Shown here: in pieces, positions 6,994 to 13,594 of the stretch
Layout of the letters: each line of letters starts with the position of its first letter
How positions within the stretch are numbered: the stretch's first letter is position 1
From: Armatimonadota bacterium
GTDB lineage: Bacteria > Armatimonadota > Zipacnadia > Zipacnadales > UBA11051
Assembly (NCBI GenBank): GCA_003542955.1
Contig: DPJP01000418.1
Location: forward strand, 1-13,860
Reading direction: 5' to 3'
Length of the DNA: 13,860 nucleotides
Notes under the pieces: generated by a model
The model's input: the letters and a program-made list of their open reading frames with translations, nothing else
What the model was told of the DNA's origin: nothing
The model's database searches: none
Made by a program: the position numbers and the translations under genes

Positions 6994-7764
6994 CTACGCC
7001 CCCCGTCCCACAAGCCGCAGGAAGTTGCCTGAGGCGATCTTCTCTCTGTCCTCACTTGACATCTTCGCCGACATGAACTTGCCGACCCCGGCCGTCACGC
7101 TCATGTCGCAGGCAAACAGCAGCCTGTCGGCGCCCATGGTCTCGATGGCGTACTCGACGAGGCCCTCATCGGTGACGCTGCCGGAGATGTCGGCAGTCAC
7201 GTTCGGGCCGGCATCGCGCAGGCCCTTGGTCTCCCACTCCCAGTCGCCGCCGCCGCCGATGTGCCCGCAGATGATCTTGGCCTCCGGGTACTCGCGCGCC
7301 ACGGCGGAGATGTGGGCGGCGTCGGAGATGTTCGGCTGCGCCGCGATGTTGACGTGCGAGTGGCCGGCGTGCTCCAGAATCGGCACGTCGAGTTCGATGC
7401 ACTTCTCGATGACGGGCCGTACGGCCGGATCGTCGATGGTGTACTCGTTGTAGAGCTTGACGCCGATGCAATCCTCGTCGGCCTCGAGGCACCGGACGAT
7501 ATCCGCGAGTGCCTCCTTCGAGTAGCCCGAGTTGACGTATGCATAGCCCCAGAAGCGCCCGCGGAACTCCTTGAGCGCGGCGAGCATGTCGTCATTGCAC
7601 TTCCGGAAGCCTTCGGGCGTCGCGGGCCTGGGCGTGCTCAGGTTGGACACGACGGCGACGTCTATGCCGACGGCATCCATCGCCTCGAGAAACAGCTTGT
7701 CCTGCTCCCACGGGTTCTCCCTGTCGGGTGACCCGGAGCAGTGTGCGTGTGCGTCGATGAGCAT
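6994..7764 (-). CDS. Metal-dependent amidohydrolase (Amidohydrolase_2 family)
   Basis: The 256-residue TIM-barrel protein has the complete metal-site signature of the superfamily: H6-A-H8 on the first strand (IDAHAH), K103 (GVKLY), H132 (ILEHAGH), H168 (ICGHIGGGGDW) and D220 (LLFACDMS). This fits hydrolases and decarboxylases of the ACMSD/gamma-resorcylate decarboxylase type. The substrate cannot be told from sequence. The ATG has a strong GGAGGAG ribosome binding site about six bases upstream. It follows purN by about 53 bases and precedes a metal-less sister gene by three bases. No signal peptide is seen, so it is likely cytoplasmic. Confidence 0.87.
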   Translation of the reverse strand: MLIDAHAHCSGSPDRENPWEQDKLFLEAMDAVGIDVAVVSNLSTPRPATPEGFRKCNDDMLAALKEFRGRFWGYAYVNSGYSKEALADIVRCLEADEDCIGVKLYNEYTIDDPAVRPVIEKCIELDVPILEHAGHSHVNIAAQPNISDAAHISAVAREYPEAKIICGHIGGGGDWEWETKGLRDAGPNVTADISGSVTDEGLVEYAIETMGADRLLFACDMSVTAGVGKFMSAKMSSEDREKIASGNFLRLVGRGA

Positions 7765-7817
7765 TGTGTCTCCTCCCGTGTTCGCCGTGCCGCCGGTGAG
7801 GCGGGCGCGGCGGTGAA

Positions 7818-8495
7818 CTAGAAATCACCATCTATCGGTGGGCTGACTATGTGCGCGGTCGGGGCGAGTGCCACGGCGTCGCGCAGGGTTACCCGGCGGC
7901 CCTCGATCTCCAGGCGGCCCTCTGCGAACCACTGGATCGCCTGCGGGTAGATGCGGTGCTCCTGCTCGAGTATGCGGTGCGCGAGGTCCTCCCCGGTGTC
8001 ACCCGGCATGAGGGGGACGGCGGCCTGGATGATGATCGGTCCGGTGTCGAACTCTTCGTCGGCAAAATGAACCGTGGCGCCGGCGATCTTCACACCGTAC
8101 TCGACGGCATCCCACTGCACCTCGACACCCGGGAAAGCAGGCAGCAGCGCCGGGTGGATGTTCATGATGCGATGGCGGTACTCGCGGATCAACTCGGGGC
8201 CGATAATGCGCATGTACCCCGCCAGCGCAACCAGGTCGATGCCGCGCTCGTTGAGCAGAGTGACCAGCTCGCGGTCTGCGTCATGCCAGCCGGGCGTGCC
8301 GGTCTTCGGCACGCGGAGGTGAATCGCCTCGATGCCGTGGTTACGGGCGCGGTCGAGCGCTCCGGCATTGCGCCGATCGCTCACGATGCACACAACGCTC
8401 CCGCTGATACGCCCGGCCTCGCACGCGTCGATGATGGCCTGCAGGTTGCTTCCCCCACCTGAAGCCATCACCGCAATCCTGATAGGTCCAGCCAT
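7818..8495 (-). CDS. purN: Phosphoribosylglycinamide formyltransferase (GAR transformylase)
   Basis: The 225-residue protein starts MAGPIRIAVMASGGGSNLQ, the conserved N-terminus and phosphate-binding loop of PurN. Catalytic residues are visible as N112 and H114 in MNIHPALLPAFPG, and D150 in FADEEFDTGPIII. It transfers a formyl group from 10-formyl-tetrahydrofolate to GAR in purine synthesis. A longer open frame to 8669 exists, but its extra 58 residues do not resemble the family, and GGGAGG stands about ten bases before the ATG at 8495. It heads the six-gene minus-strand run. No other purine genes are in the window, so its operon partners are unusual. It is divergent from the exported-protein genes. 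Confidence 0.93.
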   Translation of the reverse strand: MAGPIRIAVMASGGGSNLQAIIDACEAGRISGSVVCIVSDRRNAGALDRARNHGIEAIHLRVPKTGTPGWHDADRELVTLLNERGIDLVALAGYMRIIGPELIREYRHRIMNIHPALLPAFPGVEVQWDAVEYGVKIAGATVHFADEEFDTGPIIIQAAVPLMPGDTGEDLAHRILEQEHRIYPQAIQWFAEGRLEIEGRRVTLRDAVALAPTAHIVSPPIDGDF

Positions 8496-8693
8496 GGAGC
8501 GGTCCTCCCGCGGTCCGGCGCCCCCCTGGGGTAGTCGCGGCCGACACGGAACCACCCGGCCGGCAGCGTGTTCGGCCCTTAGATTGGCCACGGACCGGCG
8601 GATGTCCTCCCGACACCCGCGCGTGAGTCTGCAGGAGTTGCGTGGTATGTGGTCGAAAATGGAGTGCAACTGCCTGAAGGGGGAACGATCTTG

Positions 8694-9605
8694 ATGGGAC
8701 CAGCGTTGAGGCGCTACGCGCCGATCTGGGCGGGTGCAACTCTGTGCGCCCTGGCGGTGAGCAGTGCATGGGCTCAGGGCGGGGCGGCAGACACGACGGA
8801 CCAGGCCACGCTGAGCATACTGCGCGATCTCATGCGCACCTGGGCGCTGTATGGCGAGATTCAGGTCCTCGAGCAGGCCAACCGCATCGGCCTGACATCC
8901 GAACAGGCCGAAAGATGCGCGACCGCAATCGCAAAGCCGTTTGCCGAGTTGCGCAGGATACGCGAGCTTGAGGCATCAGAGCCACTGCGTCAGGCACTGG
9001 CGGAGATACGCGAGACGTTGCTTCGCGGCGGGGAGCCGACGGAGGCGCACTGGATCGCCGTCCACGCCGCGACGGTGGGCCGGCTGGCCCCGGGTGGAGC
9101 TGCGGAAGACGGGGATGAGGTCCTCGAGCGGCGGAAGGCGGAGCTGGCCGACCAGGTGGCCATGGCCATCGCCGGTGTGCTGACGGAGGAGCAGCTCGCG
9201 CGGCTGAGTTCGTCTGAGCCGGAAGAGATCGCGGGGAGCATCGCCGAGGAACTCGCGGAGCTACGCGCGGCCGCGCCGGATGAGTGGAACGCGTTCCGCT
9301 CCGAGGCTATCAGCAACCTCAGACAGACCTTCGCGGAGGTCGCGGCGACCCCGGAGGAGAAGGTGTTCGAGGATGTCGGCGCATTCCTCGACGGTGTGCG
9401 CGCGATGAACACCGACACCTATTTCGCGCGGCAGGATGAGTTGATGCAGGAAATGGTCGCTCTCGTCAGCGCGGGTCAGGCGCTGACTGCCGAGGCCCGC
9501 CGCATGCGGGCGATCAACAGCCTGGGCGAGTGGGCCGAGGTGTGGACACTCATGGAGCTGTTGCAGGAGATGGCGGCGGCACAGCGCCACTTCGTCCTGC
9601 AGTAG
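8694..9605 (+). CDS. Exported, alpha-helical protein of unknown function
   Basis: The open frame extends from 8649, but the ATG at 8694 has AGGGGG about eight bases upstream and gives a clean signal peptide: basic start (GPALRRYAP), hydrophobic core (WAGATLCALAVSSAWA) and a probable AQ-G cleavage near residue 28. The mature protein of about 275 residues is rich in Ala, Glu, Leu and Arg and is predicted by eye to be almost wholly helical. Two LT-x-E-Q motifs (GLTSEQAERC and VLTEEQLARL) recall Spy/CpxP-like periplasmic helical proteins, but this is weak and I do not assign the family. It precedes the exported YbjN-like gene by 116 bases on the same strand. Two GC-rich hairpins in that gap (about 9617-9632 and 9657-9677) lack T-runs and may be attenuators or processing sites. 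Confidence 0.75.
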   Translation: MGPALRRYAPIWAGATLCALAVSSAWAQGGAADTTDQATLSILRDLMRTWALYGEIQVLEQANRIGLTSEQAERCATAIAKPFAELRRIRELEASEPLRQALAEIRETLLRGGEPTEAHWIAVHAATVGRLAPGGAAEDGDEVLERRKAELADQVAMAIAGVLTEEQLARLSSSEPEEIAGSIAEELAELRAAAPDEWNAFRSEAISNLRQTFAEVAATPEEKVFEDVGAFLDGVRAMNTDTYFARQDELMQEMVALVSAGQALTAEARRMRAINSLGEWAEVWTLMELLQEMAAAQRHFVLQ

Positions 9606-9721
9606 ACGATGCGGAACCCGGCACGCGCCGGGGAAGTCAGATGTGTAGCGATCGTGGGGCCGGGAGCGGTACGGCCCGAATGAGCGAGGTCAGACGCGGT
9701 CATAATCAGGAGGCAAACACA

Positions 9722-10258
9722 GTGAGACAACACACGACGTGGGCATACCCGACGGCAGTCGTACAGGCGGCTCTGGTGGTGGCGGTGATGTGCGTGGTGG
9801 CGGGCAGCCTGGCGATGCCGGCCCGCGCAGATGACGAGGACCCGCTGCAGGCCATGCTGGACCAGACCGACCTCAAGTACAGAGTCCTCGATGAGAACAG
9901 CTACATCATCCCGTTTGAGATCGAGGGCGGCGAGGAAGATGAGACACTCGACGTCTTCCTGACCTACAATAACGACGAGAAGAAGTTCGCGCTGATGTTC
10001 TGCACGATCCTCGACTACGAGGACGGCCATGACTTCCGGCCCGAGACGATGCTCCGCGCCCTGAGGATCAACAACGACTACCCGGCGATCAAGCTCTGCA
10101 TTGATGCCGACAACGGCGACCTCGACTGCCAGGCCGAGGCGTACATGCGGACGCTGGACGCGGAATCGCTGGACATGTACATCAACTTCATCGCCAGCAT
10201 GGCAACCAAGTTCTATGAGGAACTGCACGCGCTCGAGGAGGGCGAGGCCGTCGGCTAA
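9722..10258 (+). CDS. Exported YbjN-like domain protein
   Basis: I start this 178-residue protein at a GTG at 9722. AGGAGG at 9708-9713 is eight bases upstream, and the product then begins with a proper signal peptide (hydrophobic stretch around residues 11-33 ending ARA before DDED). An upstream ATG at 9530 would add residues overlapping the preceding gene and is rejected. The mature part (DLKYRVLDENSYIIPFEIEG, acidic beta-strand blocks, then LDMYINFIASMATKFYEEL) matches the YbjN domain, a fold related to type III secretion chaperones. Cytoplasmic YbjN is common, so an exported version is noteworthy. Its partner is unknown; the neighbouring exported helical protein is a candidate. An intrinsic terminator follows. 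Confidence 0.75.
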   Translation: MRQHTTWAYPTAVVQAALVVAVMCVVAGSLAMPARADDEDPLQAMLDQTDLKYRVLDENSYIIPFEIEGGEEDETLDVFLTYNNDEKKFALMFCTILDYEDGHDFRPETMLRALRINNDYPAIKLCIDADNGDLDCQAEAYMRTLDAESLDMYINFIASMATKFYEELHALEEGEAVG

Positions 10259-10294
10259 GGCGGACTCAAGCCTGTCCGTAGCACAACTGCCTAC

Positions 10295-10332
10295 AAGCCC
10301 CCGTTCCGCATGGACCGGGGGCTTTCTCTTTT
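10295..10332 (+). terminator. Rho-independent terminator after the YbjN-like gene
   Basis: AAGCCCCCG at 10295-10303 pairs perfectly with CGGGGGCTT at 10316-10324. An inner TCC/GGA pairing (10305-10307 with 10312-10314) can extend the stem beyond one mismatch. The run TTTCTCTTTT follows. It lies about 36 bases after the stop. The reverse strand lacks a T-run after the stem, so it should act only on plus-strand transcripts, even though the convergent gene ends just beyond it. Confidence 0.9.
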
Positions 10333-10350
10333 CAGCTATCCTGAGAGACC

Positions 10351-11040
10351 TCAGCCGGCGGGCAGCAGGTCGATGAAGCTGAAGCGCTCGTCGCGCAGTA
10401 CGACCTCGCCACGGGTGAAGCCCACGGGCTCAGCGAACACGGGACCGTCGTAGACGAAGGAGTGGAACTCCCCGTTTTCGCCGCAGGGGTCGATGCCCTC
10501 CGGGAGGTCGGCGAAGAACGAGGCATCCAGTTGGCGCCCGGTGAACGAGGCATCGAGCTGCTGCGTATCCACACAGGTGATCACGGCCTTGAAGCCGTGG
10601 GCCACGAACTGCCGTGCCAGCTCCGTGGTGTCCTCGCCCCACAGCGGGAAGACGGCCGTGAGCCCCAGCGGCGACAGCTTGCTCTCACGGTACTGCCGGA
10701 TGCCCTCGAGGTAGATGTCACCAAACGCCATGGTGGTGACGCCGCGCTCAATGTATCCCGCAAGCAGTTCCGACATTGTGGCCTCGTACTGCTCGTTGCT
10801 GCAGGGCGAGGGGATGACCAGCTCTCGGAGCGGGAGGCAGATCGAGGCCGCCTGGGTACGCAGCAACTCGCGCCGTACACCATGCATGCTGACGCGGTCG
10901 TATGCCTCGGTCACGGTGGTGAGCAGCTCAACAACCCGGTAGCGGCCATCGGCGAGCATCCGGGCCAGAGCCATGGCGCTGTCCTTGCCACCGCTCCAGT
11001 TGAACAGCACCTCGGTCGGCTGTGTGACGGTCGGGGCCAT
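10351..11040 (-). CDS. Dph6/DUF71-like ATP pyrophosphatase (COG2102)
   Basis: The 229-residue protein has the PP-loop SGGKDS at 16-21 near its N-terminus and the family's later signature GENGEFHSFVYDGP (187-200), with HGVRRELLRTQA (53-64) between. Archaeal and eukaryotic members amidate diphthine on elongation factor 2. Bacteria do not make diphthamide, so that role does not apply here. Comparative work on DUF71 has suggested that some bacterial members act in B12 salvage, which is a possible but unshown role for this one. The frame is open up into the tRNA gene, but the ATG at 11040 has GAGGAG eight bases upstream and starts where the family starts. It lies 122 bases downstream of tRNA-Pro on the same strand and may be co-transcribed with it. 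Confidence 0.82.
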   Translation of the reverse strand: MAPTVTQPTEVLFNWSGGKDSAMALARMLADGRYRVVELLTTVTEAYDRVSMHGVRRELLRTQAASICLPLRELVIPSPCSNEQYEATMSELLAGYIERGVTTMAFGDIYLEGIRQYRESKLSPLGLTAVFPLWGEDTTELARQFVAHGFKAVITCVDTQQLDASFTGRQLDASFFADLPEGIDPCGENGEFHSFVYDGPVFAEPVGFTRGEVVLRDERFSFIDLLPAG

Positions 11041-11052
11041 CGGTATCGGCTC

Positions 11053-11075
11053 CTCAAGATGAGACCCGTCTTGAG
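11053..11075 (-). promoter_or_regulatory. Leader hairpin overlapping the Shine-Dalgarno of the Dph6-like gene
   Basis: On the minus strand CTCAAGA (11069-11075) can pair with TCTTGAG (11053-11059) across a 9-base loop. The 3' arm supplies the first GAG of the GAGGAG ribosome binding site before the ATG at 11040. Folding would partly hide the site, so it could tune translation. Seven pairs is short and chance cannot be excluded. Confidence 0.4.
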
Positions 11076-11162
11076 AACGGCGTGTCCATACGAATGCCCA
11101 GCACGCAGACAGAGTCAGGCGAACGAGTGGACGACTGAAGTGGGATGCTTCGAGGGGAAAAC

Positions 11163-11240
11163 TGGTCGGGGCGGCCGGATTCGAACCGGCGACCTTACGG
11201 ACCCGAACCGTACGCGCTAGCCAAGCTGCGCCACGCCCCG
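11163..11240 (-). tRNA. tRNA-Pro (anticodon CGG)
   Basis: The 78-base cloverleaf reads on the minus strand with acceptor stem CGGGGCG/CGCCCCG, D-arm GCGC/GCGC, anticodon stem TACGG/CCGTA and T-arm GCCGG-TTCGAAT-CCGGC. The seven-base anticodon loop TTCGGGT places CGG at the anticodon, reading proline CCG codons. Discriminator base A and a genomically encoded CCA follow. The variable loop is five bases. A consensus promoter stands just upstream. Confidence 0.97.
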
Positions 11241-11249
11241 ACGCAGGCA

Positions 11250-11278
11250 AGTATAGCATACCGTCCCGGCATGGTCAA
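11250..11278 (-). promoter_or_regulatory. Sigma70-type promoter for tRNA-Pro
   Basis: On the minus strand TTGACC (11273-11278) and TATACT (11250-11255) are separated by exactly 17 bases. The first base of the mature tRNA is nine bases beyond the -10 box, so transcription would begin at or just before the tRNA 5' end. It may also serve the downstream Dph6-like gene, since no T-rich terminator is seen after the tRNA. Confidence 0.85.
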
Positions 11279-11373
11279 CTGAGCAAAGCGCGAAGACGCG
11301 GGCTGGTTTTCGTCCCCCGGCAGACACCCGAGAGTAGCCCTTCCAATGGCATCCGGCGTCTTCGCACCCGCCG

Positions 11374-12357
11374 CTATCGCATCAACCCGCCGGTCGGCAG
11401 CACATTCCGCGACAGGCACAGGGCCAGCACACGCCGGTAGAGTCGCACGCGAGAGCCCATCGCGTCGGCCCTCCCCAACAGCGCGGCAAACGGATACGCA
11501 ATCGCCGTCGCCAGCAGACGGGGCAACACCCCTAGTGTCGTCAACAGGCGTGTGAGCCAGAAGGCCGCCCTGCCGCGATGCCTGAGGATGAACAGGAAGG
11601 TCGACCGATGCGACTCCAGCGTCGAGCGCACCGCCACCCGCGCCGCGCTTGCCCCGCCGACATGGGTGATGTGGCGAGGCCCGTAGTAGATGACACTCGC
11701 GCCCAGTTGGCGTGCGCGGAAGCACAGGTCCGCATCCTCGGCGTAGAGGAAGTAGTCTTCACACCAGCCGCCGAGGCGGTCGAACGTCGCCCGGCGCATC
11801 ATCAGGCAGGCGCCGTCAACGTAGTCGACATCGTTCACCTGCGTATGGTCGATGTATGACAGGTACGGGGCTCCGAATGGCCGCACACCAGGCAGCAGCC
11901 TGCTCAGGCCCGAGTAGAGCAGGAAGGTGTTCAGCGGCCCCGGGAAGCTGCGGGCCGAGAGCTGCAGGCTGCCGTCCGGGGACAGCAGCCGCGCACCGAC
12001 TATTGCCGCATCCGGCGTCGCCTCGAGGTAGTCCGCCAACTCCCCGATGGCACCGACGGGGACAACGGTGTCGGAGTTCAGGAACAGCAGATGGTCTCCG
12101 CACGCGACCTCCGCACCGCGGTTATTCGCCGCGGCGAAGCCGTAGTTGCGGTCCAGCGCCAGCACGTGTACGCCGGGGAAGCGTTCCAGCACCATCGCCA
12201 CGCTGTCGTCGCCCGAGGCGTTGTCGGCGACGATGATCTGCCAGTGCTCGCTGTCGGGGTCGTCATACACTGACTGCAGGCAATCTGCCAGCAGATCGGC
12301 GGTGTTGAAGCTGACGATGATGATCGACACCCGCGCCGGGCTGTCCGACCTAACCAC
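11374..12357 (-). CDS. Family 2 glycosyltransferase (rhamnosyltransferase-like)
   Basis: The 327-residue product has the GT-A fold of GT2 enzymes: VSIIIVSFN (10-18), VADNASGDDS (43-52), RNYGFAAANNRG (70-81) and a metal/nucleotide-binding N94-S95-D96 in LFLNSDTVVP. DGACLMMRR (181-189) and the acidic acceptor motif YFLYAEDADLCFRA (202-215) follow. This pattern is typical of WbbL-like transferases that build surface polysaccharides from nucleotide sugars. A hydrophobic region at about 265-294 suggests membrane association. It starts with GTG and overlaps the stop of the NagB-like gene by eight bases without a clear ribosome binding site, so translational coupling is likely. The donor sugar is not determined; the dTDP-sugar enzyme elsewhere in the window need not be linked. 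Confidence 0.85.
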   Translation of the reverse strand: MVRSDSPARVSIIIVSFNTADLLADCLQSVYDDPDSEHWQIIVADNASGDDSVAMVLERFPGVHVLALDRNYGFAAANNRGAEVACGDHLLFLNSDTVVPVGAIGELADYLEATPDAAIVGARLLSPDGSLQLSARSFPGPLNTFLLYSGLSRLLPGVRPFGAPYLSYIDHTQVNDVDYVDGACLMMRRATFDRLGGWCEDYFLYAEDADLCFRARQLGASVIYYGPRHITHVGGASAARVAVRSTLESHRSTFLFILRHRGRAAFWLTRLLTTLGVLPRLLATAIAYPFAALLGRADAMGSRVRLYRRVLALCLSRNVLPTGGLMR

Positions 12358-13141
12358 CCACTTTGGGCATCAGCAGCTTCGAGGAGTCGGCATCCAGGTA
12401 GATGATCGTCGCCGGATGGGTGCGTAGCGCCGTGGCCGCCACCTGCTCGGTGATAGGCCCCTCGAGCGCGGCCTTGACCGCCTCCGCCTTGGGCTCCGCT
12501 GGCACCACGCAGAAGATGTTCCGGCACGCGCAGATGGCCGGGACCGTCATTGTGATGGCGTTACGCGGCACATCCTCGAGTGTGGCGTATCGCGCCTCCG
12601 GGTTCGGGTGGTCCTTGTAGTCGCGGTACTGCTGCTGCACCGACTTGTCATCGATCTGGATGAGATCATTGAGCTTGTCGGTGTAGAAGCTCGACCCCGG
12701 CTCGTTGAAGGCGATGTGGCCGTTCTCGCCGATACCGATGATGGCGATATCGATGCCGCCATGGTCCTCGATGAGCCTGTCATACTGCGCGCAGCGCTCC
12801 TCGGGTGTGCCCTCGGTGTCGGCCATGTAGAAGATCGTGCCCGGCTTAACGATGTCGAACAGGTGGGCCTTGAGGTAGACCTCGAAGCTGTTGGCGTGCC
12901 CGCGCGGGAGGTCGATGTACTCATCGAGGTGGAAGGCGACGACCTTCTCCCACGGCACGCCTTCGATCTGGCACAGCGCCGCCAGCACGTCATCCTGCGA
13001 CGGCGCGGCGGCGAAGCACATGGTGATGGAGTCCTTCTTCTCGGCGACGGCGCGCATGGCGGCTGCCACATCGGCGGCGGCTGCTTTGCCCATCTCCGCG
13101 CGCGTGGGGAATATCTTGACCTGGTTGGATATCAGTCTCAT
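12350..13141 (-). CDS. Glucosamine-6-phosphate deaminase-like protein (NagB family)
   Basis: The 263-residue product is close in length to E. coli NagB. It keeps the family's key blocks: FHLDEYIDL with D73, and GIGENGHIAFNEPGSS with H142 and E147. The position matching E. coli D141 is N140 here. The phosphate-binding loop, usually a glycine-rich T/S-G-G/S-x-P segment, reads FAAAPSQDDVLAAL (43-56). I have seen such AAAPSQ loops in NagB-like proteins of several phyla, so it is a subfamily trait rather than damage. It may act on a different phosphosugar from GlcN6P. The ATG at 13141 gives the normal N-terminus; a longer frame to 13216 is rejected. A weak AGGA lies about ten bases upstream. It overlaps the glycosyltransferase downstream. 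Confidence 0.85.
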   Translation of the reverse strand: MRLISNQVKIFPTRAEMGKAAAADVAAAMRAVAEKKDSITMCFAAAPSQDDVLAALCQIEGVPWEKVVAFHLDEYIDLPRGHANSFEVYLKAHLFDIVKPGTIFYMADTEGTPEERCAQYDRLIEDHGGIDIAIIGIGENGHIAFNEPGSSFYTDKLNDLIQIDDKSVQQQYRDYKDHPNPEARYATLEDVPRNAITMTVPAICACRNIFCVVPAEPKAEAVKAALEGPITEQVAATALRTHPATIIYLDADSSKLLMPKVGG

Positions 13142-13328
13142 GAGATCACATCCTGGCGGTGGGTGGTTCGTGCGCATGGTCCGGCGACAGCTCAGTGCGG
13201 ATGGGATTTCCGGCACGCGGTGGGGAATACCTTCACAGAGGCCGTGCCTGCTCTTCGGAAGGGCGCCCCGGTGTTAAGACGCGAGGTCGGACGGGTGCAT
13301 GCCACCGGGGCCGGATGGGTCCCGCCTC

Positions 13329-13347
13329 CTGCGCATACGACGCGCAG
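13329..13347 (-). repeat. Internal hairpin 2 of copy 2
   Basis: CTGCGC at 13329-13334 pairs with GCGCAG at 13342-13347 around a 7-base loop. Read on the minus strand, the loop is GTCGTAT, similar to GTCGTTC in copy 1, while the stem sequence differs completely. Confidence 0.6.
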
Positions 13348-13489
13348 TCGGCGCCCATTCGGCCCCTCCTTTCGAAGGGCGTTCCCTCCACGGATTGGTT
13401 CACGGACGATCCTGCCCAGATCGCAGTATCATCGCCCGTGCCCCACCTCCCTCCGCACCGCCCTTCGGAAGGACGGGCCGAATGGGTGG

Positions 13490-13529
13490 CACCGTCCCGA
13501 TCCGCGGAAGTATGCGGATCGGGACGGTG
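13490..13529 (-). repeat. Internal hairpin 1 of copy 2 (16-bp perfect stem)
   Basis: CACCGTCCCGATCCGC at 13490-13505 pairs perfectly with GCGGATCGGGACGGTG at 13514-13529 around an 8-base loop, GGAAGTAT. It is enclosed by GGGCCGAATGGG (13475-13486) and CCCATCCGGCCC (13537-13548). There is no T-run beside it, so it does not look like a normal intrinsic terminator. Confidence 0.85.
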
Positions 13530-13594
13530 ACGGGCCCCCATCCGGCCCCAGTTGGATCATCCCTTCTGCCCAGTGTCTCACCCCACCTCGCCCT

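Larger units (their letters stand above)
13271..13580 (-). repeat. Structured palindromic dispersed element, copy 2 (inverted relative to copy 1)
   Basis: GGGGCCGGATGGG at 13307-13319 and its exact complement CCCATCCGGCCCC at 13537-13549 form the ends. Outer motifs GTGTTAAGAC (13271-13280) and GTGTCTCA (13573-13580) match the outer motifs of copy 1. A second, inner inverted repeat of 28 bases lies at 13354-13381 and 13459-13486 with 26 positions matching; each arm contains a small TTCGAA/TTCGGAA palindrome. Between the arms is a core that in reverse complement carries GGGGCACGGGCGA and GTGAACCAATCCGTG, matching copy 1 closely. Element strand is assigned from that core relative to copy 1. It has no protein-coding look and no transposase nearby. 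Confidence 0.82.
13142..13594. other. Intergenic region hosting palindromic element copy 2
   Basis: No gene is supported in this 453-base gap between two minus-strand genes. Most of it is the structured element at about 13271-13580. The remaining 13142-13270 should hold the promoter of the NagB-like gene, but I find no convincing -35/-10 pair. Confidence 0.6.

Noticed and set aside
8496..8669. N-terminal extension of purN to 8669
   Set aside because: The extra 58 residues do not resemble the family, and the ATG at 8495 has a good ribosome binding site and the correct PurN N-terminus.
11041..11259. N-terminal extension of the Dph6-like gene into the tRNA gene
   Set aside because: The extension translates the tRNA; the PP-loop protein starts properly at 11040 with GAGGAG upstream.
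12405..12420. GCCGGATGGGTGCG inside the NagB-like gene resembling the element end
   Set aside because: It is a short match within coding sequence without the rest of the inverted repeat; likely chance.
13490..13529. Intrinsic terminator for the FAD-dependent oxidoreductase gene
   Set aside because: The stem is strong, but no T-run follows on the minus strand, and a related hairpin occurs in copy 1 away from any gene end, so it is better explained as part of the element. Some effect on transcription cannot be excluded.
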